NCBI GenBank assembly: GCA_022264855.1
Contig: JABYQU010000026.1
Span: 124,001-188,000 of the forward strand
Reading direction: 5' to 3'
Length of the DNA: 64,000 nucleotides
Origin: Lenzites betulinus
Taxonomy: Eukaryota; Basidiomycota; Agaricomycetes; Polyporales; Polyporaceae
Shown here: positions 26,410 through 37,056 of the stretch, one piece after another
Position numbering within the stretch: position 1 is the stretch's first letter
Layout: the number at the start of each line of letters is the position of its first letter
The notes under the pieces: generated by a model
Databases searched by the model: none
Seen by the model: only the letters and a program-made list of their open reading frames with translations
What the model was told of the DNA's origin: nothing
Made by a program: the position numbers and the translations under genes

Positions 26410-26970
26410 GACCCGCGCCGGTCAGCGCACGCGCTTCAAGGCGTTCGTCGCGATCGGTGACTTCGACGGCCACGTCGGTCTCGGTGTCAAGTGCGCGAAG
26501 GAAGTCGCCACCGCCATCCGCGGCGCCATCATCCTCGCCAAGCTCTCTGTCATCCCCGTCCGTCGCGGTTACTGGGGTGCCAACCTCGGTGAGCCCCACA
26601 CCGTGCCCGCGAAGGTCAGCGGCAAGGTCGGCTCCGTCATGTGCCGTCTCATCCCCGCGCCCCGTGGTACTGGTCTCGTCGCCGCCCCCGCATCGAAGCG
26701 TTTGCTTCAGCTTGCCGGTGTCGAGGACTGCTACACGCAGTCGAAGGGTTCGACCGCGACGATGGGTAACTTCTTGAAGGCTACCTTCGCAGCGGTACGT
26801 CTGTTCGGATAATCGTGTCGCATGTGCAAAACTGATCTATTTATTCATAGATCACGAAAACGTACTCGTTCCTTACGCCCGATCTCTGGCGCGAGATCCC
26901 CCTGTCCAAGTTCCCCTACGACGAGCACAGTGCACACCTGCAGCTGGCGCAGGGCAGGAAGGCGTACTAG
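26079..26970 (+). CDS. RPS2: 40S ribosomal protein uS5 (RPS2)
   Basis: Small-subunit ribosomal protein near the mRNA entry channel that contributes to decoding fidelity. Three exons (26079-26191, 26248-26794 and 26851-26970) give 259 residues, normal for eukaryotic uS5. An N-terminal RGG-rich tail ([19 protein letters not shown]) precedes the S5 double-stranded RNA-binding-like domain ([20 protein letters not shown], then [18 protein letters not shown]) and the C-terminal S5 domain ([39 protein letters not shown]). Codon use is strongly biased to C-ending codons, as expected for a highly expressed gene. The arginine-glycine tail is a known site of arginine methylation in this family. Identification is essentially certain. 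Confidence 0.98.
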
Positions 26971-29481
26971 GTGTCCTCTCACTCGCGTCGGCCCGAGGAG
27001 GGGCAGAGTGTTCGATTTGTATTGCATCTTTTCCATCCGCTGCTTTCCGCCGCAATATCCAAAACGACTAGGGATGTCATTACCACTACTATGATGCGCT
27101 ATGACGATGACCAGCCCGGGGCCCCTTGCACACCTGCCTCCGGTGCGAATGCAGCTTGTTGTATAACATACCTTGTGCATTTACGTTCGTGCTCCCACTT
27201 CCATTGTCGCCGTGGGCCATGTTGCACGCGTGATGAGAAGGTGTAGTAAGAATGTCCGCAATTTTATGGGCGGATTATATTAGACCTATCATTCACAACG
27301 ACTCGTGACTACCACGACTACAAGAGGGAACGAGTCAGCGAGGAAAAAAGCAGAACGTAAACGGCGCCGCACATGCATCGACGTTTATCATTTCTTCGAA
27401 CATCTCCGACATGATTGTAGGAGAGATAGGTGCGGGAAGGGCGTTGAGAGACATGATAGAGAGGAATTGTATGACGATGAGGACTGGTCGCTCAATCACG
27501 TCTTGGCCTTTGTGATATGAGGCAGCGATGAGAGTTTCGACGCGCACGGTGGCGGGTGTGCGCTGGGGGAAGAACATCCTCACAACACCGAAACGTCCTG
27601 TCGGTCTGCCAGAGCTGTAGCAGCGTGCACCGAGTCCATCTCTGTTCCCGGTAGGTAGGAATGTTTGCGCCGGAAGGGCCTCAGGGAGTCCATGGCGGAC
27701 TTGGTCCGCTCGCGCGCCGTCGACAGCGGTCCGCAGGCGGAGACCTCACGTGAAGGGACGCCGGCGCGGGGCATATTTTGCGCCGCACAGGCCTCCAGGA
27801 GGGCGCTTTGCGCTGGTGGGAGGTGCGCGCAGTGCGGGTGCAGCGAAGAGATATGACGGTGCAAGACCTCCGGGCCCGGGTGTCTGACACCGGACGCGCG
27901 TGAGGGGAGGGTCTGCGGCGTTGCTTCCGGTGCTGTCGTCCTGGTTGTATCCGCACTTCAGGCCTACACGGAGGTGGAAGAAAATGTCAGCTGCAGGGAA
28001 ACTTGAATGGGAGCGGGGAGGGTGGTGCGTACGTAGTCTCTAAGGTGTCTAGGTCCCGGGGATGAGTGCTACCCCGATCGGAGAGTACTCGTCGTCTGAG
28101 GACGCCCATCGGGAGGGATAGGGTCATTGGAGGACATGGTAAGTCCGCGCTGGGGACGGCAGTCAGCCTCTGCGATGATCTCGCTGGGGTGCTGCGTCGG
28201 CTGCTTGAACAAGTACATTGCAAGCGGGTATGCAGCAGCGCTACGAGGTAGCGGGGTCGGCACGTCGAGGTATGTGCCCGGAGGCGGGTAGGTGACGAGG
28301 ACCGTCAGGAGACCGTAGTTCCGGGACGACTGAGATGCCATGCCGCGGCGGCCCGTAGGGGAGGGAAACTGTCGGAGAGGCGGAACCGCACCGGGAGGGA
28401 GGTATATCGTCTTCTTCTAAAGCGATCGACATGCGCTCCCAGTGGATGTCTTGCGGTGCCAGTGTCCTTTTCGTGGCACGAGGAGACCAGTATGCCGTCG
28501 AAGGACTCGCCCTCGTCCGACGCAACGATAACGCCACAGGTGTCTTCACAACGCCCTCGGACGGTCGTCAGAGGCCGTGCAGCGGGCGCTCTGTCCCTAG
28601 ACAGGGTGCTGCAACGCAGGTGAGTATCTCGTTGAATATGATAGAGAGAATGCGGTGAGCTCACTCCTGCGTGTAGTCGAGGGAAGGCCTTTGGAGTCTC
28701 GCGCTGAGGGTGGAGAGGTAGTGTTGAGCATGAGAGGTTTGTCTGTCGGTCGGTCGGTGACTGGCGCATCCGCGTCGGGCGGATGGCATTTCATGTGTGC
28801 TAAGGTGGAGGATGAGGTCGCTGTCGACGACGATGGGCGTGAAGCTGGAGCCGGGGGCAGATGCCAGTGGCGGGGAAGGGAGAGAGATGTTGCTGCCCTC
28901 TCCCTTCTGTTCGCGCCCTTTTTATACGTCCAGGCTGCCCCGCGCGACCATTGTCCTTCTTGCGCTTTGGAAAGCGAGGCCTGGCCCGTGCTTTGCCGCT
29001 AGCCATGGCTGGACGCATTGTGGGGCCAAGATCCATAGCTGGTGGCGGTGCCGCGCTCGGGCTGTGGTTGGTGCAATTGTTGTTAGCTTTGATCGGAATC
29101 GGTCTATACAACCCGGCCACAGTGCGCCTGCACCGGAACATGAAACGTAGTGGAACGTTGATTGCCACTTTACCATTTTACTCATCCCGTGGAGCATCGA
29201 TCCATGGGTTTCCGTGCGGCACGCGCACTGATGGAGCTTTGCACGCAGCTTGAGCAGACTCGGCGACTTTCAAGAGACGGAGATTCAAGCAGAGAATTGC
29301 TACTCAAAGGATATCGACAAAAAGCACATGGATCCCGTCCAGTCGCCGCGCCCAACGCCAGGCTGGGCCCGCCACCAGGGCTACTGCATACAACCCGCCC
29401 ACTACTGTACGACCTAGCAGCCGCTCATCAGCTTCACGCACGAAAAACGCGAAATGCATACTAGTACGTACCATGTACATC
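26971..29481. other. Long intergenic stretch
   Basis: About 2.5 kb after RPS2. The first ~300 bases are its 3' region. Several short open frames occur. The best is minus-strand 28069-28341 (90 residues, starting MASQSSRNYGLLTVL), which could be an exon of an unrecognised small gene, but no clear partner exon was found. A plus frame from about 29005 encodes one hydrophobic helix and is equally unsupported. Confidence 0.4.
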
Positions 29482-29803
29482 TCACGGAGTGGGCAAGAGG
29501 GTGACGAGCGCACACGAGGCGGAGCACTTCCCGAGCGCGGCGTTGCAGCCCAGGATGATGGCGGGCGTGGCCGCACCGGCGGTGACAGTGCCGAACGTCG
29601 CTCCCGCTGCAGCGTAGCACGCGACGGCCATCGTGTTGCAACCTTGTTTTCGGAGCAAGCACAAGGTTGGTCATTACATATCGCCCGGGACGGCGGGTGG
29701 GACACTCACCAGTTTGACAGATCCCGTAGGCGAGGAGGCCTGCCTTCGCAGAAGGAACGGCCGCAAGGCCGAGAGCGACGGAGACGATGGTGGAGAACTT
29801 CAT
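29482..29803 (-). CDS. Small secreted cysteine-rich protein, copy 1 (zygote-specific-protein-like)
   Basis: Two exons, 29710-29803 and 29482-29642 (67-base GT-AG intron), encode 84 residues. A signal peptide (MKFSTIVSVALGLAAVPSAKA) is followed by a short mature chain beginning GLLAYGICQTGCN, with six cysteines and an Ala/Gly-rich hydrophobic core (ACYAAAGATFGTVTAG). This layout matches a family common in fungi that databases often label 'zygote-specific protein-like'; I name it from memory of the motif, and its biochemical role is not established. The second exon has the same length (161 bases) as in the neighbouring copy at 30214, showing a tandem duplication. A TTTTAAAA at 29921-29928 is a possible core promoter. 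An extracellular or wall-associated role is inferred from the signal peptide. Confidence 0.75.
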
Positions 29804-30213
29804 GGTGATGGAGTTACAATAGTCGAGGATAAAGGTGTGCTGTGTCGTTGTTCAGACGAGGGCGCAGATGCCTGGACACTCAGATTTGAGCTTGCAGGAT
29901 GGCACCCGCTCAGCGAGCCCTTTTAAAACCTAGACATGCGCAGGGTAGGCACGGAGCAGACGCGCCTATGTTGAATGTCGGAGCTTGCAAGACAGCCACC
30001 ATGCGGATACGGACATGGATCTTGCACAGTCGGGCACGCATATGGTGCATTACGGGATCTTCTCTTACACAACTTCGACAACGAGGATTCAGGGCCACAG
30101 GGGACAACTACAACACGATGCGCGATTGATACACGCGGCGATGCCGATGCTACGGTGGTCAAGGAAGCTATCAGCCGTTATTCCCTGTCAATGATGTCCA
30201 TCGCTTACGTTCT
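29804..30213. other. Spacer between tandem small secreted protein genes
   Basis: About 0.4 kb: 5' region of copy 1 and 3' region of copy 2. No gene is supported. Confidence 0.5.
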
Positions 30214-30543
30214 TCACGGGGTCGGGGCAAGCACGATGAGAGCGCAAGCGGCAGAGCATTGGCCCAAAGCGACATTGCACGCAACGATGGCAGCCGGTGT
30301 GCCCACTCCAGCGGTGACTGTGCCGAAGACGGCTCCGGCGCCAGCGTAGCAGGCGACGACCAGCGCATTGCAGCCTACCGCAGCACAAGGAAGCCTGTAA
30401 GTGGTGCACGTGTATGGCACTGCGGTAATGAACGCACCGGTCTGACATATCCCGTAGGCCAACGGACCGGCGTGGGCTGCGGGCGCGGCGGAAAGCGCGG
30501 CGAGGAACGTAAGGAAAACGGTGGGGGAGGGCTTGAAGAACAT
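30214..30543 (-). CDS. Small secreted cysteine-rich protein, copy 2 (zygote-specific-protein-like)
   Basis: Tandem paralogue of the gene at 29482. Spliced exons 30438-30543 and 30214-30374 give 88 residues: signal peptide ending near AAPAAHA, then GPLAYGICQTGCN and the same six-cysteine pattern. The 63-base intron (GTGCGT...TAG) is a multiple of three and has no stop codon, so unspliced mRNA would give an alternative 109-residue protein with 21 extra residues, two of them cysteines, inserted between the first and second conserved cysteines. Comparison with copy 1, whose intron sits at the same codon, argues that splicing is the normal state. Function unknown; extracellular. Confidence 0.75.
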   Translation of the reverse strand: MFFKPSPTVFLTFLAALSAAPAAHAGPLAYGICQTGAFITAVPYTCTTYRLPCAAVGCNALVVACYAGAGAVFGTVTAGVGTPAAIVACNVALGQCSAACALIVLAPTP

Positions 30544-30617
30544 CTTCTGGGACGATAAAGGGGGATCTTCAGGGGGGATTCTTGGTACTGGTAGTTTATC
30601 CTAAGATTATACTGGCG

Positions 30618-30625
30618 ATTATATA
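30618..30625 (-). promoter_or_regulatory. Probable TATA box of small secreted protein copy 2
   Basis: TATATAAT on the minus strand, 75 bases before the ATG at 30543; a typical distance in this window. Confidence 0.45.
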
Positions 30626-31023
30626 CCGTCCGAACGCCGCAATCTGACCCTTTCCGCTATCAAGTGCAGGATACGAAGAACGCGACATTCGACGTTAGCA
30701 AGTACTCCTTCACTAGATGAATTTGGCAGCATACCTTCCTAGCATGGGTGCGGACACGCAGATCGATCCAGAGACGAAGACAACTGCCAATAGGACTGCG
30801 GGTGGATCGGTGCTGCGGTAGCTCTGCGCGAGTGATTGAGACGAAGTGTACTGCTGCGCTCCACCCGTCACGTCTTCACGACTAGCGATCCTACGAGGTA
30901 AGAGCGTCATCATAATGAAGGGGAGGCCCATGTGCTCATGCAAGCGTGTTTGGGTCTCGGGCGGTAGTTTGCTGGTCAACACGTCGCGATTCGCCCCAGT
31001 TCACCCGGAACCACTACTCAGTA

Positions 31024-31043
31024 CTCAGTACTGAAGTACTGAG
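31024..31043. repeat. Perfect inverted repeat, 9-base arms
   Basis: CTCAGTACT, two spacer bases, AGTACTGAG. It is preceded by a further CTCAGTA unit. Could be a dimeric regulator site or a hairpin; it lies far from any gene start. Confidence 0.6.
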
Positions 31044-32547
31044 TATTCAAGCTGAGTGCTGTTCATGACAATCAATGAAACGCTTTGAGACGAGAGAAGA
31101 TGAACAGCGGGTGCCAGGATATAAGGAAATGTACGCTCAAGTCGTCGGACCCGGCAGGTAAGTTGCCAGTGGAGGAACGCGCGGCTTGCGGTCTGCCATG
31201 GTATACGTCGATTCAGGAAGTGCTTGCCAAGGCTCCGCACACGTCGGGATGAGACCTATGGCAATGAGTCAATAAGCCGTCATTTCGCAAGTAGCAGATC
31301 TCCAGCTTACCTGTCGTGACTCGTGAGGTTGTGGCACTAGAAGTTGAACGACCCATGTTGTGAGATGTTCGACTCGAGCGAGCCCAGTCGCGCATAGAAT
31401 TCCACTACTGTCGTATGTTGTTATTCATAAATTAGGTTTATATGAGTTGTGTACCATCGAAACAAGATACACAGGTTAGCGGTGTGCAAAAAAGGGGCGA
31501 CCTGGCACTGGCAGCAAATCTGAACCTACTTGAACCGATTCGGATTTTGCCGGAGTGGCGCCTAGCGGCGCATTCCTCCCGAGGTGCGATGAGCGCTTAT
31601 TCCAATTCTCTCGCAACCATGACCTAGCTAATTCTTGATTATCGAGGCAGCAGTTTGTCTGTGTTCCCGAAACTGCACCATGCATATGTCCCATATACGA
31701 CACGACCATAGCGGAACCTAGCGATCAACAAGCTTAGCCTGCCACCCTGAGTCACTGCTGAGGCAGGCGCTGGCATCCTGACGAATAAGTCACCGAGGTC
31801 CCTGGAAACCGTTCTAACATGTCTCATCTTCTGCAGCCTGCGAGTAATAATATCCAGGACGTCTGGATATTCAAGCTCTATAACACTACACCTCCGACGT
31901 CTCGCTTCTCACCCACAAGCCACTTCAAACTTGAATCTTTCCAGCGGCCGGAGTTTTCGTTCGCGCGCTCCGGACCTTGCGCGCTCTGCATCTACGTCGG
32001 CGAAGCTTTACGACTGCCTCCAAACTTCTCTGTGCTTGTGACCCTTCTCGGAGGCTTGCTGTCCGGCAGCCAGGAAGCGCGTATGCTTCTGAGCTCTATA
32101 TGCAATACATGTGGTACGTCCACCCCGTTTCGTCGCTCCCTGCTCCAAACCTAGGGCGGCTCAACTTCCGAACTGCCCGACGAACTCTGCATAGTATGAC
32201 CGCCGCATCTCTTCTTACAGGATGCGGATGCAATGCCGTTGTGCGCGGTGCATCGCCAGGCGCGTCTCCCGGTGGAGTCGGGCTACGCTTCGCGTATCGG
32301 GCACAAGGTAGTGCGTCCTGCCCGCCCACCTCCTCCGAGTCCGGTGGGGCGTGGCATAGTCGCGTATGTTCGACGCGGCTAAGATGACTGTGGCTGCGTC
32401 ATTGTGGACGTTCCCTAGCGTCCATTCTGTGTCAACCCAGCCCGACGGTCACACTCGGTCGATTCAAGGGGACTCAGGCTATTGCTCGTTGTGCAAGGTG
32501 GACTGTCCTGGAACGACGCCAGGAGACAGAAACATGTCCAGGACGCG

Positions 32548-32555
32548 TATAAAAG
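32548..32555 (+). promoter_or_regulatory. TATA box of the 8-cysteine secreted protein, copy 1
   Basis: TATAAAAG, 99 bases before the ATG at 32647; conserved in the inverted copy at 37600-37607. Confidence 0.7.
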
Positions 32556-32646
32556 ACCACAGGTAAAGCCGATGCAGGCTCGGCACACCAGCACCAGCAC
32601 TCCTCAACGCACAAACACACTCGTCTCACAACAATCACCGAGCATC

Positions 32647-33076
32647 ATGCAATTTCTCGCCACTCTCGCTGCCCTCGCCGCTGTGACCGGCTCCACCCTC
32701 GCCTACGACAACAACTGCGCGGGCAGCGCGCTCTGCAGCGTGGCCTCGTTCCGCAAAGACTGCCAGAAGGCGATCGCCTCCGTCAACCCCGGCGGGACCT
32801 ACACCGACCAGACCCAGTTTTCCGTCGGGCACTGCTACAGTGAGTCCCTCCCCCCTCTCCCATACAATGAAGGCGTGTTTCTTGACGTTCGTTCGCGCCG
32901 CGTCTGCAGTGATCTATGCGGCGGGCAGCGGGAAGGGCGCGCAGCCGATCTCGGGGCAGCGCATCATCGACACCGCGACCCTCATCATGAACCAGTGCGT
33001 CGACACGTGCGGCAGCTTTGGGACGGGCAACGCGGGCTGCGACACCTGCCACATCACCCTCAACTACCGCGGGTAA
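32647..33076 (+). CDS. Secreted 8-cysteine protein, KP4/Y3-like candidate, copy 1
   Basis: Two exons, 32647-32839 and 32910-33076, separated by a 70-base GT-AG intron, encode 119 residues. A signal peptide of about 19 residues is followed by a ~100-residue mature protein with eight cysteines, a YTDQTQFSVGHCY block, an SGQRIID helix and a C-terminal CGSF...CDTCHITLNYR strand. This pattern recalls small secreted fungal proteins of the KP4 killer-protein-like or Y3 glycan-binding-like groups, which share a compact disulphide fold. I cannot tell which from sequence alone, and no activity is shown. A near copy lies inverted at 37057-37491. Expression is likely from its own TATA box. A role in interaction with other organisms is only inference. 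Confidence 0.7.
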
Positions 33077-33080
33077 TGGG

Positions 33081-34062
33081 CATATCGCTTCGTATGTTGA
33101 ACTTGAAGTTTGTGTGGTACGACTGGTGCTGATAGCTTGTAGGTGGGACAATTCCCGCTATACAGTGTAGACTTCGAGTTGTGTCGCTCTACACTATGTA
33201 CGGCTTGAAGTATTGAAACATCGTTCTTGTCATTGTGCAAATTTGGCGGTCGTGCGGGCTTCTTGAGGGTTTCTTGGAAGTTTCGGTGCCTCAAGGTACA
33301 GATCCAGATTGATCGTGAAGCGCGAGATGCATTTCTCTCGTCCTCTTTTCATCCATGCACTTTTCGAAGCGACCTTATTGATCAGCCTGTGTATGTCCCC
33401 GAAAATCCCCTTTCCACCTGCGTTCATAACTTTTATGGTCTACGAACAACGATGTTTGTATGCATTTCCGGCATACACGACGCTGAAAATGGTCATTCGA
33501 TGCCGGGTCAGGACCGTGTGTAAGGTGGGAGCGCTGGGGGCCCCGAACGCATATGATAAAAATGCCATTCCAGGATCCGGAGGAACACAACGCCAACGCC
33601 AGACTGCTACCAAAACTAGGTTCAAGCTAACGCAGGTACTGAGTACTACACGGCCCCACAACTTTCTTTCTTTTCTTTGAATCCTCGTTTATTGCCCTCG
33701 AGGGCCGAGCCCTATGGTAGGCAATACAGCACAAGTGTCTACGGGGGAGCACCTAGGGGTCAACAGACATACGTAGGGGGGGGGGGGGGGTGCGACGGCC
33801 AGGGCCGCCGCGTGGCCCCACAACTTTATGATGCTGCAATGACGACGCCGCCGCAATCCGAATGCGGGCCCGGGCCACGGACCACCGGCCGGGCCCAGCT
33901 GGTGTACTCCCGGACGTCTACATCGAGCAGCCGGCACAGTTCACATCCTGGAAGGACGAGTCAGCAGACGGCGTGTATGTTGTGGGTGTTGTGGTGCGCG
34001 AGTGGCTGTGGAGGCTGGAGCGACGTTCCTTTGTACATACTAGATGTAGTCACCATACCCGG
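33081..34062. other. Intergenic region within the inverted-repeat loop
   Basis: No gene supported. Includes a 15-base guanine run. It is the 3' side of both the secreted protein and the BTB-like gene. Confidence 0.45.
33776..33790 (+). repeat. Fifteen-guanine homopolymer
   Basis: Uninterrupted run of 15 G. Such runs are prone to length change and sequencing error. Confidence 0.8.
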
Positions 34063-35358
34063 CTAATCCCTGAGTGCCCGCGCCATCGACTCCTTGGACA
34101 TCTGTAAGCGAGCGGACCTGGAGAAGTGTGCCGTAGGCGTGAATAGACACTGAATCATAACGTTGCGAGGAATTCGGAGTCAAGGGTGCTACAGAAAAAA
34201 GACGGGGCCACTTACTCTCCATCACCGTGCGCCCACTCGCGCAGCGTGTCGAGCGTCACCCTGAGGCGGCACTCGGGTTTCATATGTTATATTGTTGTCT
34301 GAAAAAGGCATCAACCACGATCTGGGCAGCGATTCAGTCGCGAAAAGACGTGCCTTCACCGCCAACCACTCGTTCGTGACTTGCGCGATGCGATTCCGCA
34401 GCATCGCCAGGCAATCCGGACACACGATGTCCGCGCCCGCCTGCCCAAACGCCGACTGCAGCGCGCCGACCGAGGTACCTGCCGGAGCGCACAGGTCGGC
34501 GACCGGTGCTGTTTTCCCCCACACCGCGCCCAAAACGGAGTGTGAAGACGACGGGGAAAAGGGGGTGGTAGCAATTCAGCAGCAGGGCGGATGCTCACTT
34601 GGCAGTGCGTTCCACACGATCTCCGCGCTCGCGAACGCCCACGCGCGACTGAGCTCGCCCTGCGTCTCCATGTTGCACGTCAGCGTCGGCGCGTGCGCGG
34701 TCGGCGGGCGGAGGACGATGTCGCGCAGCGCGACGAGCCGCGCGCGCTGCAGCTTGTACAGCCGGCTGAAGTACACCGAGCCCATCTTGATTGTGAGCTC
34801 GTCTGAGAGCTGGGAGAGGTCGTAGGCGAGGAGGTGTACGGATACAGTGATCGCGGCCGTCTCGAGGCCGTGGTGCCCGGCGAGGGCGTAGGCCTCGATG
34901 GGCCGGTAGGGTGCATAGGAGAGGATGAGCCGGTATAGCGGCTGTGAGGCCTGGAGAAATGTTGAGGGGATGCCGTACGTATTTAGAGCGGCGAGGGCTG
35001 TCTCGGTTGTCTCGAGAGGCGCCTGGAATTGGAGGCACGCCATGTTGTATAGGATGTGGAGGGCGATGTTGAGAACGGCGGACGTCTCAGGCATGGGGAA
35101 GGATGCGGTTGGTTGTGTCAGGTGGCCGCCAAAGGCATTCGTGCTGGAGGCGCGTAGTCGCTGGTAGTGTACATAAAAGGTGACGTTGTCTGAGGAGATG
35201 ATGGTGGTGTCGGGGAGCACGCCGTCGACCTGGAGGGTGGGGCCGAATACCGTCGAGGTAGGTGTGGTGGGGGAGCCGTGGGGCGAGAGCTGAGCGGAGT
35301 GCTGTCTTGACAATGGGTAAGAGTTATGATATCCCCTCGAGAGGACGCCACGGTGCAT
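34063..35358 (-). CDS. BTB/POZ-like domain protein
   Basis: Four exons, 34599-35358, 34367-34508, 34216-34260 and 34063-34117, add to 333 residues. The first exon shows the basidiomycete-type BTB arrangement: DTTIISSDNVTFYVHYQRL, then the MPETSAVLNIALHILY strand-helix, then helices in YRPIEAYALAGHHGLETAA and a YFSRLYKLQRAR segment. The second exon adds a CPDC-type cysteine pair (ADIVCPDCLAMLRNRI) and the last ends SKESMARALRD. BTB domains mediate dimerisation or cullin-3 binding; which applies here is unknown. Exon 2 uses a weak donor (GTTGGC), chosen because it is the only nearby one restoring a helical frame (NEW then VTLDTLREWAH). The start at 35358 is tentative: the first ~30 residues look unstructured and an upstream exon is possible. 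It lies between the arms of the inverted duplication. Confidence 0.65.
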
Positions 35359-37056
35359 TTAACGTGTACGTACGGCCATCTCCTTTCAAAAATCTGCGTC
35401 TGGGAAGCGCTTGAGCGGTTGAATCGGTGTGCGATGGTGCGGGAGGGCAGCGGGAGAGCAGGGCTGAGGAAGACGAGATGAGAAGATGTCGCTCGAGGCG
35501 ATAAGCAAAAGCAAAACGCAGCCCCTTCTTTGCGCACGCCAGCAGGGCGGAGCACGGTGCGCGTGATGGGAAGGCCGTGCGCGCAGAGGGATATGTTCGC
35601 CCCTCGCCAGCGGCCGGGACGCTGGCTACATTTCCGAGCCAATCACCGGGACTTGGGCCTCGCGTGCGGCCGTCCTGTATTTCATGCACGTATGTATTCT
35701 ACCCCCATTGCCAACGTTGGTCCTCCCTGGCCTCGGCCACCATCGCTGAGAAGGCGTCCAGCGGCGGGACGTCTGCACCTCAGCGTACTGCAAAGGACAG
35801 GTACGCAGTAAGCCTGTGCAACCAGCAGTACTTGTGGATCCGAGGAGACTGCTCTGCGAAATCAGTCCGCGGTGCATCTTCGCGCCGTGGCACCATCCAG
35901 CGGCGCAGAGAACTAGCGGAAAATGCGTCGGGCTATGTTCTACTTTGTACGCCAGTGCGGATCTAAAGCCGCGGAATCTCTTTTTCTGTGGGGATACCTC
36001 CGACATGAGAGTCGTGGGTGGGGTTTGATAGCAGCCCGCAGTCCCGGTCCTGGGCGCGGGGCGCCTGTTGAATGTTATGTTACTCTAACGGTCAATGATG
36101 GTATTGAACTCACGTTTCTTTCAGCCAATCTGTCATAAATCACCCCCACCTGTTCATTCCACCTACACAATCGCTGCATACCGTGTACTACTGAGGTTTA
36201 GCTCATGAATCCCTTGCGCCGTCGAAAACTGGGGAGAACATGCTACGCCGCTGTGAACAAGGATATGTTTAGTGTTCAGCGTAAAAGCAAGGGAACACTT
36301 ACAGAAAACAAATATCTTTGACATTTCACTTTGCGTTCAACCGACTGGTCGGCGCGGCTGAGCATCCCTCCCGAGTGTTCGACGAGCGCCTATTCCGCAG
36401 GATTACCGTGTCACAAGGAGTCACAGAGTGCCTCGTGACGTCACAAGATCTCGGCGCCTCGCGATCGAATCTAGATCCGCAACTGTATTTCCAGGCACCT
36501 TCAACCACTAGCTAAATCTAGCTAAATGCTGCCTGGGCCGGCGGCTCGAACCTTGTGTGCGGGCAGTACTGCGGGGTGTTTGAGAGGCGGCCTGCCGGCC
36601 CGACGGGCGCTGGTCGAAATGCGCTTCAATTGTCAGGGGGGAGGTGACCTTGCACACAAGGTAACTGGCAAGAAGCAAGGTTCTATGTTTTGCAAGCTCT
36701 ACTAGTTCTCTAGCACGACGCATGACTTCTCACAATGGAATACGTCAACTTAAGGCCGCACATAGACCCTATTAACCCAATAGAGCGAAACTATCACTGG
36801 CATCAAACAACTGAGGAGAGGACGATGTTCAAGTGATACACTGGCATGCGGATGAGCATTGCTACTTGAACTTTACACTATAGTGACACTTGTAGTTTGC
36901 ATGATTGGTAGATGCTCGCGGCAGTGCGTAGTGGACCGCTTCCACACTTGAAAGCTACAAATTGGAGGTCAGCACGACTCGCACTACACCGATCCAAGAA
37001 AATGAGACATACGAAGCGATCACCGCAGCGCACTACACGGGCTGCACACGCATTCA
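35359..37056. other. Intergenic region within the inverted-repeat loop
   Basis: About 1.7 kb without a supported gene. Includes a CRE-like palindrome TGACGTCA at 36436-36443 flanked by two GTCACAAG words, and a short stretch near 36350-36395 partly matching 31560-31600. Confidence 0.45.

Larger units (their letters stand above)
30544..31869. other. Intergenic stretch with a short perfect palindrome
   Basis: No gene supported. Contains the palindrome at 31024-31043 and, near 31560-31600, a short sequence that partly matches 36350-36395. Confidence 0.45.
31870..33080 (+). repeat. Left arm of a ~1.2 kb inverted duplication
   Basis: From about 31870 this sequence matches the reverse complement of about 37055-38325. 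Long blocks are nearly identical by eye, for example 32116-32151 against 38016-38051, and the whole coding region at 32647. The arm carries the promoter and coding part of the 8-cysteine secreted protein. Similarity fades just past the stop codon. Outer borders are approximate because the ends are diverged. Confidence 0.8.

Noticed and set aside
28069..28341. 90-residue minus-strand frame MASQSSRNYG...
   Set aside because: Could be an exon, but no partner exon or recognisable domain was found, so it is not called a gene.
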